The position numbers were made by a program, and so were the translations under genes. The notes beneath the pieces were generated by a model. The model searched no databases. It was not told the DNA's origin and worked only from the letters and a program-made list of their open reading frames with translations. This document shows, piece by piece, positions 43,502-52,597 of a stretch of 64,000 nt of DNA. Numbering within the stretch: position 1 is the stretch's first letter; every line of letters begins with the position of its first letter. Origin of the DNA: Methylomagnum ishizawai (GTDB taxonomy: Bacteria > Pseudomonadota > Gammaproteobacteria > Methylococcales > Methylomonadaceae). The stretch is from contig CAMAVM010000004.1 in NCBI GenBank assembly GCA_945861705.1, positions 1 to 64,000 on the forward strand. Direction: 5' to 3'.

Positions 43502-44497
43502 ATGAAATCGCGGTCTCGGTTAATGTTGGAAAAATCTATCGCTGCAATGCTTTCAGCGATAGAAATATACAACAAACCTGACTTTAAATATCGTGAAGAA
43601 ACTTTTTCTGTTCTCTGTATAAATTCTTGGGAGTTATTGTTAAAGGCAAAAGTGTTGAACTTAGCCAGTAACAAACTGGCTTCCTTATATGCAATGGAGA
43701 ATAAAACCCTTAAAGATGGGAAAAAGTCATCAATAAAGCGGCCTAAAAAAAACAGGTCTGGTAATCCTATGTCTGTTGGGTTATTCGAAGCGTACAGAAT
43801 TATTGCCGAAGACTACGGGGTTAAAATAGATAAAGTTGTGAATGATAACTTAGTTGCTCTTACGGAAATAAGAGATAACTCTATTCACTTTGTAAATGAA
43901 GATTTTCTTTTGGCACTAAAAATACAGGAGCTTGGGAGCGCTTCCCTTCAGAATTATCTTCATCTGGTGTCTGCTTGGTTTGGAGATGTATTATCTGGGT
44001 ACAATTTTTATTTAATGCCCCTTTCGTTCTTCAGAAACTTTGCTGATGCACCTGGTGTTTCCCTTAATTCTAGCGAAAAAAAAGTCTTGGAGTATATAAG
44101 AAAGTCTGAAGAACTCTATGATGATAGCGAGAATGTCGGGGACTATAACTTAACCTTAAGAATTGACGTAAAGTTTCAGAAAGTGAAAAGCACGTCTGGT
44201 ATCCCTGTTCAAATTACTAATGATCCTCATGCTACAGCGGTTTTTCTATCGGAAGAGGATTTCACAGATAAGTATCCTTGGGATTACGATGTCTTAAGCA
44301 CCCGTTTAACAAAGCGTTACTCCGATTTCAAGAAAAATGAAAAATATCACAAAATAAGGAAGCAACTAGAAAAAGATAATAATTTTGGATATCAGAGGCT
44401 GCTAAACCCTAAAAACCCAAGGGGTGGAAAGAAAACGTTTTACAATCCAAATATACAAAAAGAATTTGATAAACATTATACGAAATCGAGTGCGTAG
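43502..44497 (+). CDS. DUF3644 protein with HEPN RNase-like motif, inside the biotin cluster
   Basis: A 331-residue protein of the DUF3644 type: LMLEKSIAAMLSAIEIYNKPDFKYREETFSVLCINSWELLLKAKVL and a later LTEIRDNSIHFVNEDF. R124-D-N-S-I-H129 matches the R-x4-6-H motif of HEPN ribonucleases, a fold common in toxins and abortive-infection proteins. The C-terminal half is Lys-rich and ends KTFYNPNIQKEFDKHY. It lies between bioB and bioF on the same strand and plays no known part in biotin synthesis. Lower G+C than its neighbours and a hairpin repeat at its stop codon point to acquisition. Confidence 0.8.
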   Translation: MKSRSRLMLEKSIAAMLSAIEIYNKPDFKYREETFSVLCINSWELLLKAKVLNLASNKLASLYAMENKTLKDGKKSSIKRPKKNRSGNPMSVGLFEAYRIIAEDYGVKIDKVVNDNLVALTEIRDNSIHFVNEDFLLALKIQELGSASLQNYLHLVSAWFGDVLSGYNFYLMPLSFFRNFADAPGVSLNSSEKKVLEYIRKSEELYDDSENVGDYNLTLRIDVKFQKVKSTSGIPVQITNDPHATAVFLSEEDFTDKYPWDYDVLSTRLTKRYSDFKKNEKYHKIRKQLEKDNNFGYQRLLNPKNPRGGKKTFYNPNIQKEFDKHYTKSSA

Positions 44498-44517
44498 TAT
44501 CGTAGCGTTTTACGCAC
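44490..44517. repeat. Inverted repeat at the 3' end of the DUF3644 gene
   Basis: GTGCGTA and TACGCAC, 14 bases apart, overlap the stop codon (44495-44497), followed by GGTGCATAAAATGCCCCCTAC. This resembles a fragment of a dispersed GTGCGTA...TACGCACC element and may mark the insertion boundary. Confidence 0.5.
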
Positions 44518-44571
44518 CAACTTTAAAGGTGCATAAAATGCCCCCTACAATTTTATGTATAAGAACCTATT

Positions 44572-45780
44572 TTGTTTGATTTATCCTTAAAACTAAACGA
44601 ACTGTCGCAACAAGGCTTGTACCGTTCCAGACGCATCGTTGAATCCCCGCAAGGCATTAACCTGATTTGCGATGGCAACCCCGTCCTCAATTTTTGCAGT
44701 AACGATTACTTAGGTCTAGCTAACCATCCTGATGTCATAAACGCCTTCAAGAATGCGGCGGACAAATATGGTGTAGGCAGCGGTTCGGCGCATTTGATTT
44801 GCGGTCACAGCAGCGCCCATCATGCCTTGGAAGAAGAGTTGGCGGTATTTACCGGACGAGACCGGGCATTGCTGTTTTCCACGGGTTACATGGCGAACAT
44901 GGGCGCGATTTCTGCCTTGGTCGGGCGTGGTGATACGGTGTTTGAAGACCGATTGAATCACGCTTCCCTGCTGGATGGCGGATTGTTGTCGGGTGCACGG
45001 TTTAAGCGTTATGCCCATGCGGATGTCGATCATTTGCAAAATCTATTGGGAAATAGCAAAGCCATTAAGAATTCTATTGATACCCCTCACCCTAACCGTC
45101 TCCCAAAGGGAGAGGGTATTTCCCGTAGTTTGATTGTGACCGACGGCGTATTCAGCATGGATGGCGACATCGCGCCTTTGCAAGCCTTATCGGTTGTCGC
45201 CAAACAGCATGATGCTTGGTTGATGGTGGATGATGCCCACGGTCTGGGAGTTTTAGGTGAAAATGGTGGCGGCATTTTGGAGCAAACGGGCTTAAAACAA
45301 GACGATGTGCAGGTGCTGGTAGGTACGTTAGGTAAGGCATTCGGTACGTTTGGCGCGTTTGTCGCGGGATCGGAAGAGCTGATAGAAACATTGGTGCAAA
45401 CAGCCCGAACTTACATCTATACAACGGCTTTGCCTCCCGCAATTGCAGAAGCCACCCGTTCTAGTTTGAAAATTATCCAGACAGAAAGCTGGCGACGGGA
45501 AAAGCTCAGGTTTTTGACTGAGCGTTTCAGGGCAGGTGCTGGACAGTTGGGCTTGTCGTTGATGGCTTCCTCTTCACCGATCCAGCCCCTATTGATTGGT
45601 CAATCTGAACAAGCGGTTGCTGTAAGTCAAGCTCTGTTAAACCAAGGATTTCTGGTGAGTGCGATTAGACCGCCAACCGTCCCTGTCAATGCCGCAAGAT
45701 TGCGCGTGACTTTTTCGGCAATGCACGAAGAACAGCAAATTGACCAATTGCTGGATGCGCTTGCCAAAGCCTTAGTATGA
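44572..45780 (+). CDS. bioF: 8-amino-7-oxononanoate synthase
   Basis: A PLP enzyme condensing pimeloyl-ACP (or -CoA) with alanine. The 402-residue protein has the alpha-oxoamine synthase motifs: [61 protein letters not shown] and the PLP lysine K255 in [17 protein letters not shown]. It starts with a TTG at 44572. About 20 residues (near 163-184, [14 protein letters not shown]) are inserted before the [11 protein letters not shown] strand and encoded by a repeat at 45081-45118. Translationally coupled to bioH (ATGA). Confidence 0.96.
   Translation: MFDLSLKLNELSQQGLYRSRRIVESPQGINLICDGNPVLNFCSNDYLGLANHPDVINAFKNAADKYGVGSGSAHLICGHSSAHHALEEELAVFTGRDRALLFSTGYMANMGAISALVGRGDTVFEDRLNHASLLDGGLLSGARFKRYAHADVDHLQNLLGNSKAIKNSIDTPHPNRLPKGEGISRSLIVTDGVFSMDGDIAPLQALSVVAKQHDAWLMVDDAHGLGVLGENGGGILEQTGLKQDDVQVLVGTLGKAFGTFGAFVAGSEELIETLVQTARTYIYTTALPPAIAEATRSSLKIIQTESWRREKLRFLTERFRAGAGQLGLSLMASSSPIQPLLIGQSEQAVAVSQALLNQGFLVSAIRPPTVPVNAARLRVTFSAMHEEQQIDQLLDALAKALV
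45081..45118. repeat. Dispersed repeat translated in frame within bioF
   Basis: TACCCCTCACCCTAACCGTC followed by CTCCC-AAA-GGGAG and AGGGTA is of the well-known intergenic CTCACCCTAACCCTCTCCC type, with a hairpin at its right side. Here it is inside an open reading frame and adds about 13 residues without breaking bioF. Confidence 0.8.
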
Positions 45781-46544
45781 CAAAAATACATACTGAAACC
45801 TTCGGGCAGGGCAAGCCAATTATACTCGTCCACGGTTGGGCAATGCACAGCGGGATTTGGCGTGCGTTTGCAAAAGAGCTGGCGAAACACTATCAAGTGA
45901 CCTTGCTTGATTTGCCTGGGCATGGACGAAGTGGGGCGATGTCGCCATTCACCCTGGAAACGGTTAGCAAAGCCTTGGTTGATGCTGTCCCTAATGAGCC
46001 GTGTTGCTGGCTAGGCTGGTCGTTAGGTGCTGAAATGACGATAGAGATTGCTTATCGTTTTCCTGAACAGGTCAATCAATTGATTTTGCTTACTGGAACG
46101 CCATGTTTTGTAAGAAAAGACGCTTGGTCTGGAATGGATTACAACGTTCTCGATAATTTTGCAGAAAGCTTAAAACAAGCCCCACATGCAACATTGCTGC
46201 GGTTTTTATCATTATATATTAAAGGGTTAAATAAGCAGAAAGCGGCGTTGCAGGAATTAAAAACCTTGGTTTTTGAAAGCCCAGAACCTAATCAGCAAAC
46301 TTTGCAAGAAGGTTTAACTATTTTGAAACAGGTGGATTTAAGGGATAGCTTTGCCCAGCTTAAAATTCCGGTTGCGGTTATTTTGGGACAACTCGATACT
46401 CTTATTCCTGTTTCCGTCGGCGCAAAGATGGAAGCATTATTACCCGGAATCGACCTAACGGTGATAGACAGAGCAGGGCATGTACCATTTTTGTCGCATC
46501 AAGAGGCGATGGTTAATGCCGTCTGCCGTTTTATGGATAAGTAA
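45777..46544 (+). CDS. bioH: Pimeloyl-ACP methyl ester carboxylesterase
   Basis: An alpha/beta hydrolase that removes the methyl ester from pimeloyl-ACP, ending the BioC-BioH pimelate route. The 255-residue protein shows [17 protein letters not shown] (oxyanion region), nucleophile serine in [17 protein letters not shown] with the acid Asp, and the catalytic His in [13 protein letters not shown]. Its ATG overlaps the bioF stop. Gene order bioF-bioH-bioC-bioD supports this over other hydrolases. Confidence 0.94.
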   Translation: MTKIHTETFGQGKPIILVHGWAMHSGIWRAFAKELAKHYQVTLLDLPGHGRSGAMSPFTLETVSKALVDAVPNEPCCWLGWSLGAEMTIEIAYRFPEQVNQLILLTGTPCFVRKDAWSGMDYNVLDNFAESLKQAPHATLLRFLSLYIKGLNKQKAALQELKTLVFESPEPNQQTLQEGLTILKQVDLRDSFAQLKIPVAVILGQLDTLIPVSVGAKMEALLPGIDLTVIDRAGHVPFLSHQEAMVNAVCRFMDK

Positions 46545-46550
46545 TGGGGC

Positions 46551-46577
46551 GGAGTTGCAAACCTAGGGTTGCACTCC
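46551..46577. repeat. Palindromic repeat between bioH and bioC
   Basis: GGAGTTGCAAACCTAGGGTTGCACTCC, an imperfect 27-bp palindrome related to the perfect one at 62262-62289 and flanked by the same GGGGC/GCCCC. It overlaps the possible TTG start of bioC and fills almost the whole bioH-bioC gap. Confidence 0.75.
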
Positions 46578-46580
46578 AAA

Positions 46581-47408
46581 ATGTACGGCTATAACCCACC
46601 ACCAAAATTTGTACGGAAAAAAGTGCTGCCAAAAACTAAGATAAAACAATCCTTTGCTGTTGCCTCATCATCGTATGACAGTGCCGCGCTGTTGCAAAGG
46701 AATGTCGGCATCAACTTATTGCAGCGCGTAGGAAATATCGGACAAGTTGATACAGTTGTCGATTTAGGTTGTGGTACGGGTTTTCTGGTTACTGAGATTT
46801 TGCGGCAAAAAATCTGTCTGCCGCAGCAGATAATAGCTTTGGACATTGCCTTGCCCATGTTACAAATAGCGCGTAATAAATTGAATAATAATAAAAATAT
46901 TACTTATCTTTGTGCAGATGCAGAATATTTGCCGTTACAGCCACAGTCGGTGGATTTAGTTATTTCCAACTTAGCATTCCAATGGTGTGACAACCTAGAG
47001 AAAACTTTTGCTGATATCAAGCGAATTTTAAAGCCGGAAGGTCAGCTCTATTTCACCACTTTTGGAGCGCATACCTTGCGCGAGTTAAAAAGCGCGTGGC
47101 AACAAGTTGATGATTACAATCATGTGAATAGCTTTCACAACCCAGCGCAATTACAAAATTTTCTGCAACAAGCCGGTTTTCATGAATTTGAGCTAGAAAT
47201 ACGCTCATATACATCAACTTACGTATCAGTTTTGGATTTGATGGCAGAATTAAAACAGCTAGGCGCACACACGGTTATGGCAGGGTGTAATAAACAATTC
47301 ACCAGTCGATCTGCTATGCAGCGCATGATAAGTGCCTATCAGCAGCAGGAAGAAAACGGCAGAATACCTGCGACTTTTGAGGTAATTATGGTTGCGGTTA
47401 GGGTGTAA
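46581..47408 (+). CDS. bioC: Malonyl-ACP O-methyltransferase
   Basis: Methylates the free carboxyl of malonyl-ACP with SAM to start pimelate synthesis. 275 residues from ATG 46581 (the TTG at 46569 lies in a palindromic repeat). The family N-terminus IKQSFAVASSSYDSAALLQRNVG is followed by SAM motif I VVDLGCGTGFLV, LALDIALPMLQIAR, CADAEYLPLQPQSVDLVISNLAFQWC and YFTTFGAHTLRELKSAW. It is the third gene of the bioFHCD run. The start is uncertain because neither candidate has a good ribosome binding site. Confidence 0.94.
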   Translation: MYGYNPPPKFVRKKVLPKTKIKQSFAVASSSYDSAALLQRNVGINLLQRVGNIGQVDTVVDLGCGTGFLVTEILRQKICLPQQIIALDIALPMLQIARNKLNNNKNITYLCADAEYLPLQPQSVDLVISNLAFQWCDNLEKTFADIKRILKPEGQLYFTTFGAHTLRELKSAWQQVDDYNHVNSFHNPAQLQNFLQQAGFHEFELEIRSYTSTYVSVLDLMAELKQLGAHTVMAGCNKQFTSRSAMQRMISAYQQQEENGRIPATFEVIMVAVRV

Positions 47409-47414
47409 ACGGCT

Positions 47415-48089
47415 ATGGAAAAAGGCTATTTTATTACCGGTATCGACACCAATGTCGGCAAAACCTGGGCAACTGTCGCCCTGATGAGGTACTTCAAAAG
47501 CCAAGGCAAATCGGTCATCGGCATGAAGCCTGTGGCTTCAGGTTGCAGTATCCAAGATGGGGTTTTGGTGAATGAAGACGCGCTTCTGCTACAGCAAAAT
47601 GCAACAGTAAAGCTGGGTTATCAACACGTTAATCCCTACGCTTACGCACTTCCCGTTTCTCCACATATTGCTGGCAAAGATAATCCTGTCGAATTAGATG
47701 TTATCGTCAAGGCATTTAATGTCATTAAAGACCAAGCCCAGATTTTACTGGTTGAAGGTGCTGGCGGTTGGTATTCGCCGATCAATCAGCATCAAGACAA
47801 CAGCGATCTTGCCATCGCATTAGCATTGCCAGTGCTTTTGGTCGTAGCAATTAAGTTAGGCTGCATCAATCATGCAAAACTCACGTATCAGGCTATGAAC
47901 AGCGAAGCCGTAGTGAGTGCGGGTTGGATTGCGGTGCATACTGAACCTGACACATTAAATGCGGATGAGATTGTGGCTACACTTACGAGAACGCTGGATA
48001 TGCCGCTGTTAGGTGTTTTGCCTTATACAAAAAATCCCGATTTTGATGGGTTAGCCAGGAATTATTACTTGCATTCAGTAAGCGATTGA
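47415..48089 (+). CDS. bioD: Dethiobiotin synthetase
   Basis: ATP-dependent carboxylation of 7,8-diaminononanoate to form the ureido ring of dethiobiotin. The 224-residue protein has the P loop GIDTNVGKTWATVAL, GMKPVASGC, NPYAYALPVSPH and VEGAGGWYSPI. It is 6 bases after bioC. bioA, needed for the diaminononanoate, is not in this window. Confidence 0.96.
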   Translation: MEKGYFITGIDTNVGKTWATVALMRYFKSQGKSVIGMKPVASGCSIQDGVLVNEDALLLQQNATVKLGYQHVNPYAYALPVSPHIAGKDNPVELDVIVKAFNVIKDQAQILLVEGAGGWYSPINQHQDNSDLAIALALPVLLVVAIKLGCINHAKLTYQAMNSEAVVSAGWIAVHTEPDTLNADEIVATLTRTLDMPLLGVLPYTKNPDFDGLARNYYLHSVSD

Positions 48090-48393
48090 GTCTGTAGTAT
48101 TCTGGATCTTAAAATCCGAGTGATTGCTTTTTGTTCATAATCTATTTACAGATACGCAACTATCCGTGTGCAATGGCTATAAAGCGTTTGCTAGGCTAGC
48201 TTTTCGCTGGTTTTTTGCTGAAACTAAATGGTGCGACTTCTGGCGCAGAAAGGCTTGATAGGTTAGAATCTACCCAACTAATTGAATTGCTGGTTACTAT
48301 CAAATTTGTGCATGGATGCTAATGAATACCGTGTTTTTTGAAGCCATGCAGACCATCCAAGAATTTATAATTTATTACAGAGGAGTTTTCTCA
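48090..48393. promoter_or_regulatory. Upstream region of the cytochrome oxidase operon
   Basis: About 300 bases between bioD and coxB. The open frame runs from 48316 but the strong AGGAG at 48381-48385 sits 8 bases before the GTG at 48394, so this stretch is non-coding leader. No certain promoter hexamers were identified. Confidence 0.5.
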
Positions 48394-50706
48394 GTGAAGA
48401 AAACAAAGCAACTATTCGCAGGTCTGATCTTACTGGTTTCAGGTTTGGGGACTGTGCAAGCGGCTGAGGAGTGTCCGTCGAAGTTGATGGAGGGTAGCGT
48501 TTGCCTGCCTAAAGGCTTCCCCGTTGAACCCACGCCGGGCGGGTATACGCTCAATTTGACTGAGGGTCATACGCAGATCAGTCATGATGTTTATGATCTG
48601 CACATGCTGATCCTATGGATCTGCATATTCGTCGGTATCGGCGTGTTCGGCACCATGTTTTACTCCATCTACCATCATCGTAAATCCAAAGGTCACGTCG
48701 CCGAGCAGTTTCACGAAAATACCACTGTTGAAATCATCTGGACTATCATCCCCGCCTTGATCCTGCTGGCGATGGCAATTCCTGCCACCAAAACCATGAT
48801 TGAAATGGATGGCGTGGAAGAATCTGATATGACCATCAAGGTCACTGGCTGGCAATGGAAATGGGAATACGAATATTTAGGTCACGACATTCGTTTCTTT
48901 AGCAGCTTGGATCATGCCAGTAATATGGCAAGACAATTAGATTCTACTACCGACCCACGCTCTGTTTCTCACTATTTACTGCGTGTTGATGAGCCATTAG
49001 TTATCCCTGTTAACAAAAAAATCCGTTTCGTTTTCACGGCGGCTGATGTGCTGCATTCCTGGTGGGTGCCTGATCTGGGTTGGAAAAAAGATGCCATCCC
49101 AGGGTTTATCAATGAAGCCTGGGCTTCAGTGGATGAGCCAGGCATTTACAGGGGGCAATGTACCGAACTTTGTGGTCGAGACCACGCCTTTATGCCCGTG
49201 GTCGTGATAGCGATGGAGCAAGAAGATTACGATGCCTGGGCAACCCAAAAACACGAGCAAGAATGCAAGGCAAAAAGCAGTGCCGATATGTCGCATGATG
49301 ACTTAGTCGCCAAAGGTGCTGAAATCTATGAAAAAAATTGCAGCACTTGCCACATGCCTGATGGTGGCGGAATTGCTGGTGCGTTCCCAGCGTTAAGGGG
49401 TAGTGCTGTAGTCAATGGCGATATTAATGCCCAAGCTTCATTGGTGTTGAATGGTAAAAACGCCATGCCTGCCTTTGGTAAGCAACTTTCTGCAACAGAA
49501 CTGGCTTCCGTTATTACTTACACGCGTAATGCTTTGGGCAATGCTAAAGGGGATGAAATCCAACCTAAAGCAATCAAGACTAAATTGCCGAAATCAGATG
49601 ATGACGATGACGGTTGCGCGGCTAAACCTGCAAAAATTGATAAAGCTAACAAATCAGCAAATGTAGACGTAGCAGATAAAACGGAAGAATCTGCCAAGAA
49701 ACCCGCAGAAAATCCAGTTGCAAGCAAACAATCGACTGCGAAAAAAGCAGTCGAAAAACATGAAGAGAGCATTCCCGCAACAAAACCAGCAAGTAAATCA
49801 TTAAATAATGTTGTTGAGCCGGAAGTAACCAAACCATCGGTGAGCAAGCCAAATGTGACCGACAGCAAAGCCAGTTCTGATCATGTTAACCATACGGCAT
49901 CGCGCCATGCAGACTTGATTACCGCAGGGCAAACGGTTTACGAAGCTAACTGTTCATCTTGCCATCAAAAAGACGGTGGCGGAATGCCGTCGGTGTTTCC
50001 TGCGTTAACTGGCAGTGCGGTTGTTAAAGGTGACATCAAAGCTCAAACCAATCTGGTCATGAATGGCAAAGGCAGTATGCCAGCGTTTGGTGGCAAGTTA
50101 ACGCCAGCCCAATTAGCGCAAGTGATCACCTATACCCGAAATGCTTTGGGTAATGCCAATGGCGATGCGATAACCGCAGGCCAAATAGAAAAGTTGATGC
50201 ACGGCAAAGACGAGCCAATTGCCGAAAGTTCCGCAGCACCTGAAAGCCCTGCAAACAAGGACGATGAAAAAGACTTGAAAGCGGAAGATACCAAACCAGT
50301 TGAAGATAAGATCGCAGAAAGTCCGCATAAAACCGAATCTGCTATCAGCGACAAAGCTGCTGAAACAGATGATAAAACCACTGTATCTGCTGAAAAAACC
50401 TTAGCCGAATTGGTAGCTCAAGGCGAGTTGGTCTACGAAAAAAGTTGCCAATCCTGCCATCAGCCCGAAGGCGTGGGTATGCCGCCTGTGTTCCCTGCCT
50501 TAAAAGGCAGTGCGGTAGTAACTGGTGTAATTGATACACAAATTGAACTGATGCTTAAAGGTAAAGGCATGATGCCCGCGTTTGGCAGCACTTTGAGTGC
50601 GGAAGACTTTGCGTCAGTACTCGCATTTACCCGCAACAAGCTAAATGCGACGGGCGATTTTAAGCAGCCTTCTGAGATTGAAGCATTATTACAATCAGCC
50701 AACTAA
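48394..50706 (+). CDS. coxB: Cytochrome c oxidase subunit II with three fused cytochrome c domains
   Basis: 770 residues from GTG 48394, which follows a strong AGGAG and opens a signal peptide (VKKTKQLFAGLILLVSGLG). Two transmembrane helices (LHMLILWICIFVGIGVFG; IIWTIIPALILLAMAIP) precede the CuA domain with ligands H221, C256, C260, H264 and M267 (HSWWVPDLGW; GQCTELCGRDHAFM). Three CxxCH haem-c domains follow at C316, C520 and C685, each ~85 residues with G..MPAF as the Met ligand region. They are joined by long Lys/Ala/Glu/Pro-rich linkers (~120 and ~75 residues). Ordinary caa3-type CoxB has one such domain in ~380 residues. It accepts electrons from periplasmic cytochrome c and passes them to CoxA. 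Confidence 0.95.
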   Translation: MKKTKQLFAGLILLVSGLGTVQAAEECPSKLMEGSVCLPKGFPVEPTPGGYTLNLTEGHTQISHDVYDLHMLILWICIFVGIGVFGTMFYSIYHHRKSKGHVAEQFHENTTVEIIWTIIPALILLAMAIPATKTMIEMDGVEESDMTIKVTGWQWKWEYEYLGHDIRFFSSLDHASNMARQLDSTTDPRSVSHYLLRVDEPLVIPVNKKIRFVFTAADVLHSWWVPDLGWKKDAIPGFINEAWASVDEPGIYRGQCTELCGRDHAFMPVVVIAMEQEDYDAWATQKHEQECKAKSSADMSHDDLVAKGAEIYEKNCSTCHMPDGGGIAGAFPALRGSAVVNGDINAQASLVLNGKNAMPAFGKQLSATELASVITYTRNALGNAKGDEIQPKAIKTKLPKSDDDDDGCAAKPAKIDKANKSANVDVADKTEESAKKPAENPVASKQSTAKKAVEKHEESIPATKPASKSLNNVVEPEVTKPSVSKPNVTDSKASSDHVNHTASRHADLITAGQTVYEANCSSCHQKDGGGMPSVFPALTGSAVVKGDIKAQTNLVMNGKGSMPAFGGKLTPAQLAQVITYTRNALGNANGDAITAGQIEKLMHGKDEPIAESSAAPESPANKDDEKDLKAEDTKPVEDKIAESPHKTESAISDKAAETDDKTTVSAEKTLAELVAQGELVYEKSCQSCHQPEGVGMPPVFPALKGSAVVTGVIDTQIELMLKGKGMMPAFGSTLSAEDFASVLAFTRNKLNATGDFKQPSEIEALLQSAN

Positions 50707-50790
50707 GTGGCTCAGAACTGTACGATTTTTGTTTTGCTGCGCAGTGCTTATCACTAGCAGTGATTAATTTAGGATAAAAGAGGAAATGAT

Positions 50791-52440
50791 ATGTCTGCCG
50801 TTGTAGCTGAACATGATGAACACCACGAGCATGAACATGACGACCATGATCACGGCCCAGCAAAAGGGTGGCTAAGATGGATTATTACCACCAACCATAA
50901 AGACATCGGAACGCTGTACTTATGGTTTGCGCTGGTGATGTTTTTCGTGGGCGGGGTGATGGCGTTGATTATCCGTGCCGAACTGTTCCAGCCCGGCTTG
51001 TCGTTTGTTGAGCCGCAATTCTTCAATTCCATGACCACCATGCACGCACTGGTCATGATTTTCGGTGGCGTGATGCCAGCATTCGTTGGCTTGGCTAACT
51101 GGATGATTCCAATGATGATTGGTGCGCCAGATATGGCATTGCCACGCATGAACAACATGAGTTTCTGGATGTTGGTTGCCGGTATCGTGTTGCTGTCCAG
51201 CACCTTGTTTATGGAAGGTGGCGCACCGGCTGCTGGTTGGACTATGTACCCGCCTTTAGTATTGCAAACAGGCGCAGCGTTGCCTTTTGCCATCTTCTCT
51301 GTGCATTTGCTGGGGATTTCGTCCATCATGGGCGCAATAAATATAATTGCGACCATCTTCAATATGCGCGCCCCTGGCATGACCTTGATGCGGATGCCGA
51401 TGTTCGTGTGGACTTGGGTAATTACTGCATTCCTGTTGATTGCCGTCATGCCGGTTTTTGCGGGTGCGGTCACGATGCTATTGACCGACAAGTTTTTTGA
51501 AACCAGCTTTTTTGATGCCGCAGGTGGTGGCGATCCAGTGCTGTACCAACATATCTTCTGGTTTTTTGGACATCCTGAAGTTTATATCCTGATTTTGCCG
51601 ACTTTTGGCTTGGCCTCGACCATTATCCCTGTGTTCGCCAGAAAACCACTATTTGGTTATAGCTCAATGGTTTATGCGACAGCAGCGATTGCTTTCCTGT
51701 CGTTCATCGTCTGGGCGCATCACATGTTTACAGTCGGGATGCCGCTTGCTGGAGAGCTGTATTTCATGTATTCGACTATGATTATTGCCATTCCCACTGC
51801 CGTAAAAGTGTTCAACTGGACGGCGACCATGTGGAAGGGGGCGATGACGTTTGAAACCCCGATGCTGTTTTCCATTAGCTTTGTGGTGCTGTTTACGATG
51901 GGTGGCTTTACCGGCTTGATGATGGCGATTGCGCCTTCAGATTTGCAGTATCACGACACCTATTTTATCGTCGCCCACTTCCATTATGTCTTGGTGCCTT
52001 CTGCGATCTTTATGATTATGGCGGGTGGTTATTATTGGCTGCCCAAATGGACGGGCAATATGTACAACGAAAAAATCGGCCAGTTGCATTTCTGGTTGTC
52101 GGCTATTTCGGTCAATATTCTGTTTTTTCCACAACATTTTTTAGGTTTGGCGGGTATGCCACGGCGGATTCCCGATTATGCCGTGCAATTTACTGATTGG
52201 AATATGATCTCCAGTATCGGCGGCTTTATTTTTGGTTTCAGCCAATTGCTGTTCTTGTACATCGTTGTCGATACCATCCGTGGCGGCACGGGTGTAAAGG
52301 CGACCAATGAAGTCTGGGACGGCGCACTGCAATACGGCGGTGGTGGTACACAGGGCTTGGAATGGACTTTGCCATCTCCACCGCCTTATCATACGTTTAC
52401 TGAGCCACCTGTTATTGTGCCGACTGAGTATCAGCATTAA
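50791..52440 (+). CDS. coxA: Cytochrome c oxidase subunit I
   Basis: The haem-copper catalytic subunit, 549 residues and twelve helices, which reduces O2 to water and pumps protons. Type A1 features are visible: haem a ligand region TTMHALVMIF, Cu-B and cross-linked Tyr in FFGHPEVYILILP, Cu-B ligands in WAHHMFTVG, and haem ligands in HDTYFIVAHFHYVL. The cytoplasmic N-terminus is unusually His/Asp/Glu-rich, with seven His in residues 8-21. A good AAGAGGAAA site precedes ATG 50791. The gene follows coxB by 84 bases. Confidence 0.98.
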   Translation: MSAVVAEHDEHHEHEHDDHDHGPAKGWLRWIITTNHKDIGTLYLWFALVMFFVGGVMALIIRAELFQPGLSFVEPQFFNSMTTMHALVMIFGGVMPAFVGLANWMIPMMIGAPDMALPRMNNMSFWMLVAGIVLLSSTLFMEGGAPAAGWTMYPPLVLQTGAALPFAIFSVHLLGISSIMGAINIIATIFNMRAPGMTLMRMPMFVWTWVITAFLLIAVMPVFAGAVTMLLTDKFFETSFFDAAGGGDPVLYQHIFWFFGHPEVYILILPTFGLASTIIPVFARKPLFGYSSMVYATAAIAFLSFIVWAHHMFTVGMPLAGELYFMYSTMIIAIPTAVKVFNWTATMWKGAMTFETPMLFSISFVVLFTMGGFTGLMMAIAPSDLQYHDTYFIVAHFHYVLVPSAIFMIMAGGYYWLPKWTGNMYNEKIGQLHFWLSAISVNILFFPQHFLGLAGMPRRIPDYAVQFTDWNMISSIGGFIFGFSQLLFLYIVVDTIRGGTGVKATNEVWDGALQYGGGGTQGLEWTLPSPPPYHTFTEPPVIVPTEYQH

Positions 52441-52468
52441 GCAACTGAATAATAGCTTATAGATATTA

Positions 52469-52597
52469 ATGAATTTAAAAACAAAAAATCGGCTAACCGC
52501 ATCCATTTTAGGGTTACTGGCATTTAGTTTCTATTTGTTTGCAGTACCCTCAGCGGTTATAGAACATATTGTCAAAGCGATAAAAGCTGTTTTTTGA
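52469..52597 (+). CDS. Small single-pass membrane protein between coxA and ctaG
   Basis: A 42-residue ORF: basic N-terminus MNLKTKNRLTAS, one hydrophobic helix ILGLLAFSFYLFAVPSAVI, and a short amphipathic basic tail EHIVKAIKAVF. It lies 28 bases after coxA, and its TGA shares one base with the ctaG ATG (TGATG at 52595-52599), a strong sign that it is translated. Small one-helix proteins at this place in proteobacterial cox operons are annotated as cytochrome oxidase small assembly proteins; this fits by position and shape, not by clear sequence identity. Confidence 0.75.
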   Translation: MNLKTKNRLTASILGLLAFSFYLFAVPSAVIEHIVKAIKAVF

